Source: Microbacterium sp. SYP-A9085 (lineage in GTDB: Bacteria; Actinomycetota; Actinomycetes; Actinomycetales; Microbacteriaceae). Taken from it: 64,000 nt of DNA. This document shows, in pieces, positions 1-8,826 of this stretch (position 1 is its first letter; each line of letters begins with the position of its first letter). The DNA lies in assembly GCF_009649635.1 (NCBI RefSeq), contig NZ_WJII01000002.1, positions 372,001 through 436,000 of the forward strand. Reading direction: 5' to 3'. Below the pieces are notes generated by a model, which was not told the DNA's origin, made no database searches, and worked only from the letters and a program-made list of their open reading frames with translations. The translations under genes and the position numbers were made by a program.

Positions 1-1024
1 TCATGCCGGCCATGCCGGCAAGGCCTCCGGCCAGCAGCATCGCGTACACGTACATCCGCTGCACGCTGATTCCCGCGGCCCGTGCCGCGTGCGGGTTCTC
101 GCCGACCGCGCGCAGCCGGAAGCCGAGCGTGGACCGCTCGATCAGCCACCAGACGATCAGCGTCGCGATGACCACGATCGGGAAGCCCCAGTTCAGCAGC
201 GGGAACTGCTCTCCGAGCAGGGACGGGAACTGGGCGGACTCCGGGGTGGGCGCCGAGATCGGCTGGTTCGTGCCCGGCTTCTGCAGCAGATGCGGGGTGC
301 GGATAAGCCAGCGGATGAGGTACAGCGCGACGAAGTTGAGCATGATCGTGAGGATCACCTCGTGCGCGCCGGTGCGGGCCTTCAGCAGGCCCGCGATGCC
401 GCCCCAGATGGCGCCTCCCGCGATCCCGGCCAACAGGGTCAGCGGCATGTGGATCCACAGCGGCAGGTCCAGGCTGAACGTGGCCATGGCCGCCGCCGCG
501 CAGGCGACCAGCATCTGGCCGCGGGCGCCGATGTTGAAAAGGCCCGCACGGAACGCGAGGGCGACGCCCAGGCCCGCCGCTATCAGCGGCGCCGCGAAGC
601 CGAGCGTGTTCGTCAGCGGCCGGATGAACTTGACGAACGAGTTCGCCTCGGGGTTGACGATCGAACCCTGGAACAGCGCGTAGTAGCCGCCGGAGACCGC
701 GTGCCAGACCGCGGCGAGCATGTCCTGCGGGCGAGCGAAGAAGTAGCCGGCGGTGGCCTGCACGGTCTCGTCGGTGGCGGCGATGAGGATGCCGCCCACG
801 ATCATCGACGCGACGATGGCCAGGACCGTGGTCACCACCGAGCCGCGCAGGATCTCGCGCATCAGCTGGTTCGAGCGCGGCGGGGGCGGGATGTGGCCGC
901 CGGCCTCGGCGGGCGGCCGCTCGGCGCGCGCGGACTGTCCGGTCAACGGACCGGATGCCGTGGGCAGCTGCTCGGGCGGGAGCCCGGTGGGCTCGGGGCC
1001 GGCGCCGGGAACACGGTCGCTCAT
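1..1024 (-). CDS. ABC transporter permease (BMP/nucleoside type), partial
   Basis: Inner-membrane permease of a BMP-type importer; family members move nucleosides or related compounds. The frame is open from an ATG at 1024 to the left edge, so the C-terminus is missing and about 341 residues are visible. An unusually long Pro/Gly-rich cytosolic N-terminus of roughly 50 residues is followed by several hydrophobic segments, and the permease signature region (LFNIGARGQMLV) is present. The ATG overlaps the TGA of the upstream ATPase gene as ATGA, so translation is probably coupled. Relatives usually have a second permease next and then nucleoside salvage genes, which would lie outside this window. 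Substrate is inferred from family only. Confidence 0.85.
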   Translation of the reverse strand, partial: MSDRVPGAGPEPTGLPPEQLPTASGPLTGQSARAERPPAEAGGHIPPPPRSNQLMREILRGSVVTTVLAIVASMIVGGILIAATDETVQATAGYFFARPQDMLAAVWHAVSGGYYALFQGSIVNPEANSFVKFIRPLTNTLGFAAPLIAAGLGVALAFRAGLFNIGARGQMLVACAAAAMATFSLDLPLWIHMPLTLLAGIAGGAIWGGIAGLLKARTGAHEVILTIMLNFVALYLIRWLIRTPHLLQKPGTNQPISAPTPESAQFPSLLGEQFPLLNWGFPIVVIATLIVWWLIERSTLGFRLRAVGENPHAARAAGISVQRMYVYAMLLAGGLAGMAGM

Positions 1025-2535
1025 GCGGCGGCCTCCGTGGGGTTCTCGCCGGCCATCATCAGGCCGAGCACGTCGCGGGGCGTGTCCCCGGGCACTATGC
1101 CGACGATGGCGCCGCGGTACATCACGGCGATCCGGTCGGCGAGCGCGACGACCTCGTCGAGCTCGGTGGAGACCACGACCACCGGCACTCCGGCGTCGCG
1201 GGTGGCGATGATGCGCTTGTGGATGAACTCGATCGATCCGACATCCACGCCGCGGGTGGGCTGCAGCGCCAGCAGCAGCTTGAGATCGCGGCTGAGTTCG
1301 CGGGCTATCACGAGCTTCTGCTGGTTGCCGCCGGACAGGGACCCGGCGGCGCTGGCGGGACCCTGCGTGCGGATGTCGAACTCGGCGATCTTCTCGTGCG
1401 CGAAATCGTCCAGCACGCCGCGCCGCACGGTGCCCAGCGTCTGGAAGCGCGCGTCGGAGCTGCGGTCGAGGATGAGGTTCTCGGCGACCGTGAAGGAGCC
1501 GACCAGGCCGTCCTCCTGACGGTCCTCGGGCACGAATCCCACGCCCTCGTCGAGGATGCCGCGCACGCCCTTGCCGAGGAGCTCCTCGCCGTCGAGGGTT
1601 ATCGACCCGGTGACCTTCTCCTGAAGGCCCACGATCGCCTCGGCAAGCTCGGTCTGGCCGTTGCCCTGCACGCCGGCCACCGCGAGCACCTCCCCGGGGC
1701 GGACGTCGAAGCCGACGTTGTCCACGACCACGGCGCCCTGGGCGGACAGCACGCGCAGGTCGCGGATCTGCAGCCCGCCGGTGCCGATCCGCGGCGGGTC
1801 CTTGTGCACGGTCAGCTCGACGGCGCGGCCCACCATCATCGAGGCCAGCTGCGCGTTCGTCTCGGTGGGGCTGGCCTCGCCGATCACCTTGCCCAGCCGC
1901 ACCACGGTGATCCGGTCGGCGACCGCGCGCACCTCGCGCAGCTTGTGGGTGATGAACACAATCGCGGTGCCGTCGTCCCGCAGCTGCCGCATGATCCCCA
2001 TGAACTCGTCGGTCTCCTGCGGGGTCAGCACGGCCGTCGGCTCGTCGAAGATGAGGATCTTCGCGTTGTGGGCGAGCGCCTTGATGATCTCCACCCGCTG
2101 CTGCACACCCACCGGCAGGTCGCCCACCCGAGCGTCCGGGTCGATGTGGAACCCGAATCGGTCGGCGAGTTCGCGCACGCGGCGCCGGGCGGTGCCGATG
2201 TCGAGGATGCCGAGCGCGTTCGTGTCCTCATGGCCGAGCATGAGGTTCTCGGCCACCGTGAACACCGGGATCAGCATGAAGTGCTGGTGCACCATCCCGA
2301 TTCCCGCGGCGATGGCATCCCCGGGGCCGCGGAAGTGCTGCACCACCCCGTCGATCGCGATCTCGCCCTCGTCGGCCTGGTACAGGCCGTACAGGACGTT
2401 CATCAGCGTGGACTTGCCGGCACCGTTCTCCCCCAGCAGCGCGTGGATCTCGCCACTGCGCAGCTCGAGGTCGATGCGGTCGTTGGCCACCAGGCTCCCG
2501 AAGCGCTTCGTCACGCCCCGCAGCTCGAGCTTCAT
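1021..2535 (-). CDS. ABC transporter ATP-binding protein, duplicated nucleotide-binding domain (BMP/nucleoside importer)
   Basis: Cytoplasmic ATPase of 504 residues with two tandem ABC domains, as in sugar and nucleoside importers. The first domain has Walker A GENGAGKST (about residues 35-43) and Walker B ILIFDEPTAVL. The second has the signature SLSGGNQQK followed by a degenerate Walker B (LLALQPTRGVDVG), the usual asymmetry of this family. I take ATG at 2535 as start because MKLELRGVTKRFG is the typical N-terminus; an in-frame ATG at 2595 would add 20 residues that lie inside the intergenic hairpin. The gene lies downstream of the binding-protein gene and overlaps the permease gene by 4 nt. 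Confidence 0.93.
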   Translation of the reverse strand: MKLELRGVTKRFGSLVANDRIDLELRSGEIHALLGENGAGKSTLMNVLYGLYQADEGEIAIDGVVQHFRGPGDAIAAGIGMVHQHFMLIPVFTVAENLMLGHEDTNALGILDIGTARRRVRELADRFGFHIDPDARVGDLPVGVQQRVEIIKALAHNAKILIFDEPTAVLTPQETDEFMGIMRQLRDDGTAIVFITHKLREVRAVADRITVVRLGKVIGEASPTETNAQLASMMVGRAVELTVHKDPPRIGTGGLQIRDLRVLSAQGAVVVDNVGFDVRPGEVLAVAGVQGNGQTELAEAIVGLQEKVTGSITLDGEELLGKGVRGILDEGVGFVPEDRQEDGLVGSFTVAENLILDRSSDARFQTLGTVRRGVLDDFAHEKIAEFDIRTQGPASAAGSLSGGNQQKLVIARELSRDLKLLLALQPTRGVDVGSIEFIHKRIIATRDAGVPVVVVSTELDEVVALADRIAVMYRGAIVGIVPGDTPRDVLGLMMAGENPTEAAA

Positions 2536-2574
2536 ACTGTGCACCCTATCCGCATTGCCCGTCCCCACGAAGGA

Positions 2575-2615
2575 GGGCGGCCGGGCCGGATGCAAGGCAT
2601 CCGATCCGGCCGCCC
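2575..2615 (-). terminator. Hairpin between binding-protein and ATPase genes (attenuator-like)
   Basis: Perfect outer stem GGGCGGCCGG (2575-2584) with CCGGCCGCCC (2606-2615) and inner stem GGATGC/GCATCC around a 3-nt loop. It sits in the 90-nt gap between the lipoprotein gene and the ATPase gene. No T-tract follows. Hairpins here commonly let the binding protein be made in excess of the membrane parts; that role is inferred. Confidence 0.6.
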
Positions 2616-2625
2616 GACCCTCCGA

Positions 2626-3753
2626 CTACTTCGGCGAGTTGGTCGACGTGACCTTCAGCGTGCCGTCGATGATCTGCTTCTGCAGGTCGGCGAGCTTGGC
2701 GGTCAGGCCGCTGGGCAGCTTGCTCTCGAAGTCGTGGAACGAGCTCAGTCCCACGCCCTCGTTCTTCAGGGTGCCCACGTACGGGGTGACATCGAACTTC
2801 CCGGTGGATGCCGACTTCACGGTGTCGTAGACGGCCTGGTCGATGCGCTTCATGACCGAGACCAGCGTGACGCCGGCCACGGACGGGTCGGCGACGGCGA
2901 GGTCGGAGTCGACGCCCATCATCATGGTCTTTTTGCCGCTGTCCTTGATCGCGGCTGCGGCGCTCTTGTAGATCGGGCCGCCGACCGGCAGGATCACGTC
3001 GACGCCCTGGTCGAGGATGCCCTTCGCGGTCTGCTTGGCGGTGTCGTTGGCCGCGAAGCCGCCCGTGAACGAGCCCTTCTGCGCCGCGACGTCCCAGCCG
3101 TAGGTGGCGACCTTCGTGCTGTTGTCGTCGTTGAACTTCTTGACGCCCTCGATGAAGCCGTCCATGAAGATCGACACGGACGGGATCTGCAGGCCGCCGA
3201 ACGTGCCGACCTTGTCGACGCCGTCCTGGTGCGACCATGCGGCGGCCGCGTAGCCGCCCAGGTACGCCGCCTCGACGGTGTTGAACAGGAGGGGCTTGAT
3301 GTTCGGCGCGTCGGGCTTGCCGTCCTGGTTGGCGTCGGCGCCGTCGTCGATGATCGCGAAGTCGACGTCCGGGTTCGCCTTGGCGGCCTTGATCGTGTCC
3401 GCCGACAGCTTGAAGCCGACCGAGATGATCAGAGTGCAGTTCTGGGCGAGCAGGTTGTCGATGTTGGGGCCGTAGTCGCTCTCCGCGTTGGACTCCACCT
3501 CGACGGCCTTGACCTTGAGCTCATCGGCGGCCTTGTCGATGCCGTTCTTGGCCGACTCGTTGAACGACTTGTCGTTCCAGCCGCCGTCGTCGGAGACGAT
3601 GCAGGGCTTGAAGCCGGCCACCGCGGTGCTTCCCCCCTGGGACGGCGCGGTGGTGTTGTTCGCCTCGGGAGCGGCACCACAGCCGGCCAGGGCGAGGATC
3701 AGGCCCGCGGCGGCGGAAACGCCGACGAGCTTGCGAGCAGGAGAGATGGTCAA
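2626..3753 (-). CDS. BMP family substrate-binding lipoprotein
   Basis: Extracytoplasmic lipoprotein of 375 residues that delivers substrate to the ABC importer encoded next. It has a signal peptide ending in lipobox LALAGC, a low-complexity linker (EANNTTAPSQGG) and a BMP/PnrA-like domain with conserved stretches such as DDGGWNDKSFN and GFKLSADTI. I chose the TTG at 3753 because GGAGG lies 5 nt upstream of it; a GTG at 3765 would put that ribosome site inside the coding sequence. The ligand is probably a nucleoside, by family; nothing in the sequence fixes which one. The gene heads the importer operon. Confidence 0.9.
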   Translation of the reverse strand: MTISPARKLVGVSAAAGLILALAGCGAAPEANNTTAPSQGGSTAVAGFKPCIVSDDGGWNDKSFNESAKNGIDKAADELKVKAVEVESNAESDYGPNIDNLLAQNCTLIISVGFKLSADTIKAAKANPDVDFAIIDDGADANQDGKPDAPNIKPLLFNTVEAAYLGGYAAAAWSHQDGVDKVGTFGGLQIPSVSIFMDGFIEGVKKFNDDNSTKVATYGWDVAAQKGSFTGGFAANDTAKQTAKGILDQGVDVILPVGGPIYKSAAAAIKDSGKKTMMMGVDSDLAVADPSVAGVTLVSVMKRIDQAVYDTVKSASTGKFDVTPYVGTLKNEGVGLSSFHDFESKLPSGLTAKLADLQKQIIDGTLKVTSTNSPK

Positions 3754-3799
3754 CTCGACCTCCACAGAAACGGGCCGCGAGGCTCGCGGCGGTCCTTAG

Positions 3800-3805
3800 A
3801 AGTTA
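3800..3805 (-). promoter_or_regulatory. Candidate -10 box for the BMP importer operon
   Basis: On the minus strand the hexamer TAACTT lies about 47 nt upstream of the chosen TTG start, within the 128-nt gap behind the guanylyltransferase gene. No convincing -35 was found. Inference from position and hexamer only. Confidence 0.35.
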
Positions 3806-3881
3806 CCCAGTGTGACACCGAATTTGCGCACTTCGCACCCGTGTGCCTGCGAATGGTTACCGTTCCGCAATGTTGGCGGGT

Positions 3882-4997
3882 CTACAGCACGTCACCGCGC
3901 CCGGTCAGCTTCAACGCATCGACGACGCCTTTGACCCGTTGCGCGTTCTCGCTCGTGGTCACCAGCAGGGCGTCCGGAGTGTCCACGACCACGATGTCCT
4001 TGACCCCGATCAGCGAGATCACGCGCCGGGTCTGGCTGACCACGATGCCGCTGGCGGCGTCGGAGAGGACCCGCGCGTTCTCGCCGAGGATCGCCAGGTC
4101 GTTCTTGCGTCCGTGGGAGTTGAGCTTGGCCAGGCTCGCGAAATCGCCCACGTCGTCCCAGTCGAAATGCCCGGGGATCACCGCGAGCCGGCCCCGCTCG
4201 GCGGCCGGCTCGGCGACCGTGTAGTCGATGGCGATCTTCTCCAGCGTCGGCCAGACCCGGTCCACGACCGGCCCCCGGGCGTCCCGGTCGTCCCACGCCT
4301 GGGCGAGGTCCATGAGGCCCGCGTACAGGTCCGGCCGGCTCTCGGCGATCTCCCCGAGGATGACATCGGCGCGCGCGATGAACATGCCCGCGTTCCACAG
4401 GTAGGAGCGGTCGGCGAAGTACTCCTTCGCGGTGGGAAGGTCCGGCTTCTCCACGAACCGCTCGACAAGCGCCGCCTCCGGGGCGCCGTCGACGATCAGC
4501 TCACCCGCCTTCTTGATGTAGCCGAAGCCGATGGACGGCTCGGTGGGCGGGATGCCGATCGTGCAGATGTACCCCTCGCGCGCCACCTCGATGGCCTGGC
4601 GCACCGCCCAGTCGAACAGGTGCGGCACGTCGATCACATGGTCGGCGGCGAACGAGCCGACGATGACATCCGGCTCGCGACGGGACAGGACCGCGGCGGC
4701 AAGGCCGATAGCGGCGGTGGAGTCGCGCGGCTCGGACTCCAGGAACACGTTCTTGTCGGGGATGCCGGGCAGCTCCTTCTCCACGGCGGCCCGGTGTGCG
4801 CGTCCGGTGACCACGGCGATCCGGTCGGGCCCGACCAGCGGCTCCAGCCGGTTCCAGGTGTCGCGCAGCAGTGTGTGCCCCGACCCGGTGAGGTCGTGCA
4901 GGAACTTCGGTGCGTCGGCGCGCGACAGCGGCCACAGCCGGCTGCCGATGCCGCCGGCGGGGATGATCGCGTAGAAATCGGGAATGGGGTCGGCCAT
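3882..4997 (-). CDS. Mannose-1-phosphate guanylyltransferase
   Basis: Makes GDP-mannose from mannose 1-phosphate and GTP, for glycolipid, glycan and cell-envelope mannosylation. The 371-residue protein has the nucleotidyltransferase signature PAGGIGSRLWPLSR near residues 13-26, the FVEKP motif and a long alpha/beta core, and it lacks the C-terminal isomerase domain of bifunctional enzymes. The ATG at 4997 is supported by GGAGG 4-5 nt upstream. It diverges from the sdh operon and is followed on the same strand by the BMP importer, with its own promoter likely in between. The symbol is ambiguous (manB and manC are both used in actinobacteria). Confidence 0.92.
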   Translation of the reverse strand: MADPIPDFYAIIPAGGIGSRLWPLSRADAPKFLHDLTGSGHTLLRDTWNRLEPLVGPDRIAVVTGRAHRAAVEKELPGIPDKNVFLESEPRDSTAAIGLAAAVLSRREPDVIVGSFAADHVIDVPHLFDWAVRQAIEVAREGYICTIGIPPTEPSIGFGYIKKAGELIVDGAPEAALVERFVEKPDLPTAKEYFADRSYLWNAGMFIARADVILGEIAESRPDLYAGLMDLAQAWDDRDARGPVVDRVWPTLEKIAIDYTVAEPAAERGRLAVIPGHFDWDDVGDFASLAKLNSHGRKNDLAILGENARVLSDAASGIVVSQTRRVISLIGVKDIVVVDTPDALLVTTSENAQRVKGVVDALKLTGRGDVL

Positions 4998-5030
4998 GGC
5001 CTCCAGGGTAATCGGGTGGCGTGGTGCTGC

Positions 5031-5115
5031 GGGGATGCCGGTGGGCTGAGCTTCCCGCGACGGCCTGCGGCCGTCGCCCGCCAGACCCGAGCCAGCTCAG
5101 CCCACCGGCATCCCC
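5031..5115. repeat. Family I nested palindrome, copy A
   Basis: A perfect 21-bp outer inverted repeat (5031-5051 with 5095-5115, beginning GGGGATGCCGG) encloses a 9-bp inner hairpin, GCGACGGCC-TGC-GGCCGTCGC (5057-5077). It lies between divergent genes, so it is not a simple shared terminator. Related copies occur at 24097-24183 and 32411-32496. Confidence 0.9.
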
Positions 5116-5154
5116 TGCGCTGTGCCCGCTGGCTTGTCGTGACGTCGAGAGAGG

Positions 5155-5160
5155 TAAGGT
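5155..5160 (+). promoter_or_regulatory. Candidate -10 box for the sdh operon
   Basis: TAAGGT lies 125 nt upstream of sdhC, just beyond palindrome copy A, with a possible TTGTCG -35 (5134-5139) at a short 15-nt spacing. Position and hexamer only. Confidence 0.3.
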
Positions 5161-5285
5161 CCGCCTAATCGACCCCCGTCGAGCCGCGGGAATAGGATGG
5201 AGCCGCGCCCGAGCGACGCCGAGGCCGATCGGCCTTCGAGGGGCATGGTCCGCCCCGACTCGAGTTCGACCCAAGGAGGACGGAC

Positions 5286-5720
5286 GTGTCTGCACCAGCA
5301 CGCGTCACACCGACGGTGGCCGAGACGACATCCCGAGCTCCGCGGGGAACGCTGTACCGCGGGCACGAGGGAATGTGGTCCTGGGTGCTCCACCGCATCA
5401 CCGGCATCGGGATCTTCTTCTTCCTGCTGGTGCACGTTCTGGACACGGCCCTGATCCGTGTCGCGCCCGACGCGTACGACGCCGTGATCGGCACGTACAA
5501 GCAGCCGATCATGGGAATCGGCGAGATCGTCCTGGTCGGCGCCATCGCCTACCACGCGTTCAACGGGCTGCGCATCATCCTCGTCGACTTCTCGCGCTGG
5601 GCCGCTGCGCACGAGCGGCAGCTGTGGTGGGGTGTGCTGGCCCTGTGGGTCGTCGTCATGGCCGGTTTCGTGCCGCGCCAGATGATCGTCATCGTGGCCG
5701 AGCTCACCGGAGGACACTGA
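5286..5720 (+). CDS. sdhC: Succinate dehydrogenase cytochrome b556 subunit
   Basis: Membrane anchor subunit of complex II, 144 residues, with three hydrophobic helices (around GIGIFFFLLVHVLD, IGEIVLVGAIAYHAF and LLWVVVMAGF-like stretches) and the SdhC motif region MWSWVLHRITGIG, which includes a histidine suited to heme binding. The GTG at 5286 follows AAGGAGG at 5272-5278. It starts a four-gene operon sdhC-sdhD-sdhA-sdhB with tight spacing. Together with SdhD it carries heme and the menaquinone site; the quinone type is inferred from the phylum. Confidence 0.93.
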   Translation: MSAPARVTPTVAETTSRAPRGTLYRGHEGMWSWVLHRITGIGIFFFLLVHVLDTALIRVAPDAYDAVIGTYKQPIMGIGEIVLVGAIAYHAFNGLRIILVDFSRWAAAHERQLWWGVLALWVVVMAGFVPRQMIVIVAELTGGH

Positions 5721-5721
5721 C

Positions 5722-6162
5722 ATGACCGCCGACACCATCGCGGCCCCTCGCACGCCCGCCCCCCGCCGCAAGGGCGTCAACCTCGAGAAGTGGGGCTGGG
5801 TGTTCATGCGCGGCTCCGGCGTCATCCTCGTGGTCCTCATCTTCGGGCACCTCATCGTGAACCTCGTCATGGGCGAGGGAGTGCGTCAGATCGACTTCGC
5901 TTTCGTGGTCGGCAAGTACGCCACGCCGTTCTGGCAGTGGTGGGACGTCGTGATGCTCTGGCTGGCGCTCATCCATGGCACGAACGGCATGCGCACCATC
6001 GTCAACGACTACATCGCCCACATCGGCACCCGCCGGGTGCTCATCTGGGCGCTGTGGATCGTCGCCGCACTCCTCATCCTGCTGGGCACGCTCGTGGTCT
6101 TCACGTTCGATCCCTGCATCCCGCCCACCCCGGACTCGCTGGCCGGCATCTGCCCCGCGTGA
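5722..6162 (+). CDS. sdhD: Succinate dehydrogenase hydrophobic membrane anchor subunit
   Basis: Second membrane anchor of complex II, 146 residues with three hydrophobic helices ([19 protein letters not shown], a [14 protein letters not shown] segment with the motif HGTNGMR, and [19 protein letters not shown]). The arrangement H-x-x-NLVMGEG and [16 protein letters not shown] is typical of actinobacterial SdhD. The ATG at 5722 is one base after the sdhC stop, with GGAGG upstream, so the two anchors are translationally coupled. The C-terminus carries two cysteines in a short periplasmic-looking tail ([13 protein letters not shown]). Confidence 0.92.
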   Translation: MTADTIAAPRTPAPRRKGVNLEKWGWVFMRGSGVILVVLIFGHLIVNLVMGEGVRQIDFAFVVGKYATPFWQWWDVVMLWLALIHGTNGMRTIVNDYIAHIGTRRVLIWALWIVAALLILLGTLVVFTFDPCIPPTPDSLAGICPA

Positions 6163-6193
6163 TCCGCACCCCCGAGACGAAGGCATTCCACAC

Positions 6194-7999
6194 GTGAGCA
6201 CCTACCCCGCAGGCGGCGTCGTCAAGGACGGCGTGCACTACCACCAGTTCGACATCGTGATCGTCGGCGCCGGCGGCGCCGGCATGCGCGCGGCCATCGA
6301 AGCAGGCCCCAACGCGAACACGGCCGTCATCTCGAAGCTGTACCCCACCCGCTCGCACACCGGTGCGGCGCAGGGCGGCATGGCCGCGGCGCTGTCCAAC
6401 GTCGAAGAGGACAACTGGGAGTGGCACACCTACGACACCGTCAAGGGCGGCGACTACCTCGTCGACCAGGATGCCGCGGAGATCCTCGCCAAGGAGGCCA
6501 TCGACGCGGTCATCGATCTGGAGAACATGGGGCTCCCGTTCAACCGCACGCCCGAGGGCAAGATCGACCAGCGCCGGTTCGGGGGGCACACGCGCGACCA
6601 CGGCAAGGCCGCCGTGCGCCGCGCCTGCTATGCGGCCGACCGCACCGGGCACATGATCTTGCAGACGCTGTACCAGAACTGCGTGCGGCTGGGCATCAAC
6701 TTCTTCAACGAGTTCTACGTGCTGGACCTGATCACGGTGAAGGACGACGAGGGCAACACGCAGGTCGCCGGTGTGGTCGCCTACGAACTGGCCACCAGCG
6801 AATTGCACGTGTTCCAGTCCAAGGCCGTCATCTTCGCCACCGGCGGCTTCGGGAAGATCTTCAAGACCACCTCGAACGCGCACACCCTCACCGGTGACGG
6901 CGTCGGCATCGTCTGGCGCAAGGGCCTGCCGCTGGAGGACATGGAGTTCTTCCAGTTCCACCCGACCGGGCTGTACGGCCTGGGGATCCTCCTCACCGAA
7001 GGCGCCCGCGGCGAAGGCGCGATCCTGCGCAACGCGTCGGGCGAGCGGTTCATGGAGCGCTACGCGCCCACGATCAAGGACCTCGCCCCCCGTGACATCG
7101 TCGCCCGCAGCATGGTCCAGGAGGTGCTCGACGGCCGTGGTGCCGGCCCGCACAAGGACTACGTGTACCTGGACTGCACGCACCTGGGCGCCGAAGTGCT
7201 GGAGACCAAGCTCCCCGACATCACCGAGTTCGCCCGCACCTACCTGGGGGTCGACCCCGTCGTCGAGCCGGTTCCGGTGATGCCCACCGCGCACTACGCG
7301 ATGGGCGGCATCCCGACCACGAACAACGCCGAGGTGCTGCGCACGAACACCGACGTCGTGCCCGGCCTGTACGCGGCCGGCGAATGCGCGTGCGTGTCCG
7401 TGCACGGCTCGAACCGCCTGGGCACCAACTCGCTGCTGGACATCAACGTGTTCGGCAAGCGGGCCGGGCGCAACGCCGTCGAATACGTGAAGACGGCCGA
7501 GTTCGTGCCGCTGCCCGAGGACCCCGCCCGCGAGGTGCGCGAGATGATCGAGGGCCTGCGCGAGAACACCGGCACCGAGCGCATCGCCACGCTGCGCAAG
7601 ACGCTGCAGAACGACATGGATCTGAAGGCGCAGGTGTTCCGCACCGAGCAGTCGCTGGGCGAGATGCTGGACACCATCGAAGAGCTGCGCGAACGCTACA
7701 AGAACGTGCACGTCGACGACAAGGGCAAGCGGTTCAACACCGACCTGCTCGAGGCCGTCGAGCTCGGGTTCCTGCTGGACATCGCCGAGGTCGTCGTGCA
7801 CGCCGCGCGCAACCGCAAGGAGAGCCGCGGCGGCCACATGCGCGACGACTACCCGAAGCGCGATGACGAGAAGTACATGAAGCACACGATGGCGTACCTG
7901 ACCGGGGACCCGCATTCGTCGGATGCCACCGATCACATCACCCTGGACTGGAAACCGGTCGTCATCACCCGCTATCAGCCCATGGAGAGGAAGTACTGA
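6194..7999 (+). CDS. sdhA: Succinate dehydrogenase flavoprotein subunit
   Basis: Catalytic subunit of complex II that oxidises succinate to fumarate, 601 residues. Near the N-terminus is the FAD Rossmann motif [11 protein letters not shown]. The sequence [12 protein letters not shown] contains the histidine that binds FAD covalently, and [24 protein letters not shown] and a C-terminal flavoprotein domain with [10 protein letters not shown] all match the family. I chose GTG at 6194 ([13 protein letters not shown]); the frame is open further upstream but that part overlaps sdhD. A GAAGG sequence lies about 10 nt before the start. It lies 31 nt behind sdhD and its TGA overlaps the sdhB ATG. Confidence 0.96.
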   Translation: MSTYPAGGVVKDGVHYHQFDIVIVGAGGAGMRAAIEAGPNANTAVISKLYPTRSHTGAAQGGMAAALSNVEEDNWEWHTYDTVKGGDYLVDQDAAEILAKEAIDAVIDLENMGLPFNRTPEGKIDQRRFGGHTRDHGKAAVRRACYAADRTGHMILQTLYQNCVRLGINFFNEFYVLDLITVKDDEGNTQVAGVVAYELATSELHVFQSKAVIFATGGFGKIFKTTSNAHTLTGDGVGIVWRKGLPLEDMEFFQFHPTGLYGLGILLTEGARGEGAILRNASGERFMERYAPTIKDLAPRDIVARSMVQEVLDGRGAGPHKDYVYLDCTHLGAEVLETKLPDITEFARTYLGVDPVVEPVPVMPTAHYAMGGIPTTNNAEVLRTNTDVVPGLYAAGECACVSVHGSNRLGTNSLLDINVFGKRAGRNAVEYVKTAEFVPLPEDPAREVREMIEGLRENTGTERIATLRKTLQNDMDLKAQVFRTEQSLGEMLDTIEELRERYKNVHVDDKGKRFNTDLLEAVELGFLLDIAEVVVHAARNRKESRGGHMRDDYPKRDDEKYMKHTMAYLTGDPHSSDATDHITLDWKPVVITRYQPMERKY

Positions 8000-8769
8000 T
8001 GTCCACCGCGGTGATCGAGTCGGAGCAGCCGGGCGCGGCGGAGGAGCCGCCGATCCAGTCGTTCCTCGTGACGTTCATCATCCGTCGGTTCGACCCCGAG
8101 GTCGACGAGGAGCCGCGCTGGGTCGACTACGACGTGGAGATGTACCCCACCGAGCGCGTGCTGGACGCCCTGCACAAGATCAAATGGGACCAGGACGGAT
8201 CGCTGACGTTCCGCCGCTCGTGCGCGCACGGCGTCTGCGGCTCGGACGCCATGCGCATCAACGGCCGCAACCGGCTGGCGTGCAAGACCCTCATCAAGGA
8301 TCTGGACATCTCCAAGCCGATCTACGTCGAGGCGATCAAGGGCCTGCCGCTGGAGAAGGACCTCGTCGTGGACATGGACCCGTTCCTGGACGCGTACAAG
8401 GCCGTGCAGCCGTTCCTCATCTCGCACTCCAAGCCCGAGCACGGCCACGAGCGCCTGCAGTCCGCCGAGGAGCGGGCGCGGTTCGATGACACCACGAAGT
8501 GCATCCTCTGCGCGGCGTGCACGTCATCGTGCCCGGTGTTCTGGACGGACGGTCAGTACTTCGGTCCCGCGGCGATCGTGAACGCGCACCGGTTCATCTT
8601 CGACTCCCGGGATGACGCGGCCGATGTGCGGCTGGACATCCTCAACGACAAGGAGGGCGTCTGGCGCTGCCGGACGACGTTCAACTGCACCGAGGCGTGC
8701 CCGCGCGGCATCCAGGTCACCCAGGCCATCGCGGAGGTCAAGCAGGCGATCCTGCGCGGCAGCCGCTGA
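7999..8769 (+). CDS. sdhB: Succinate dehydrogenase iron-sulfur subunit
   Basis: Electron-transfer subunit of complex II, 256 residues. The N-terminal ferredoxin domain has SCAHGVCGSDAM and the later cysteine of RLACKT for the [2Fe-2S] cluster; an Asp in place of one cysteine (CGSD) is normal in SdhB. The C-terminal domain has CILCAACTSSCP for [4Fe-4S] and the CTEACP region for [3Fe-4S]. The ATG overlaps the sdhA stop as TGATG. It ends the operon and is followed directly by a strong hairpin terminator. Confidence 0.96.
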   Translation: MSTAVIESEQPGAAEEPPIQSFLVTFIIRRFDPEVDEEPRWVDYDVEMYPTERVLDALHKIKWDQDGSLTFRRSCAHGVCGSDAMRINGRNRLACKTLIKDLDISKPIYVEAIKGLPLEKDLVVDMDPFLDAYKAVQPFLISHSKPEHGHERLQSAEERARFDDTTKCILCAACTSSCPVFWTDGQYFGPAAIVNAHRFIFDSRDDAADVRLDILNDKEGVWRCRTTFNCTEACPRGIQVTQAIAEVKQAILRGSR

Positions 8770-8780
8770 GCCGATTCCCT

Positions 8781-8813
8781 CGGGCGCCCGCCGGTCGATC
8801 CGGCGGGCGCTCG
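8781..8813 (+). terminator. Terminator after sdhCDAB
   Basis: Stem CGGGCGCCCGCCGG (8781-8794) pairs with CCGGCGGGCGCTCG (8800-8813) over a 5-nt loop, with one G-U pair and a short T-containing tail. It lies immediately upstream of the next gene's -10 box. Confidence 0.75.
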
Positions 8814-8814
8814 T

Positions 8815-8820
8815 TAGTCT
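8815..8820 (+). promoter_or_regulatory. -10 box TAGTCT, leaderless start of the YihY/BrkB gene
   Basis: TAGTCT is separated by exactly 6 nt from the GTG at 8827. The spacing fits transcription starting at the start codon itself, as known for many actinobacterial mRNAs. No Shine-Dalgarno sequence is seen. Confidence 0.55.
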
Positions 8821-8826
8821 GTGACC

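Noticed and set aside
955..4224. A 1089-codon open frame on the plus strand
   Set aside because: It is antisense to the ABC ATPase, BMP lipoprotein and guanylyltransferase genes, which have clear domains. Its product is His/Val/Leu/Arg-rich low-complexity sequence, typical of shadow frames in high-GC DNA.
5031..5115. Palindrome copy A as a simple intrinsic terminator
   Set aside because: It lies between divergent genes, upstream of both, so there is no transcript end expected there.
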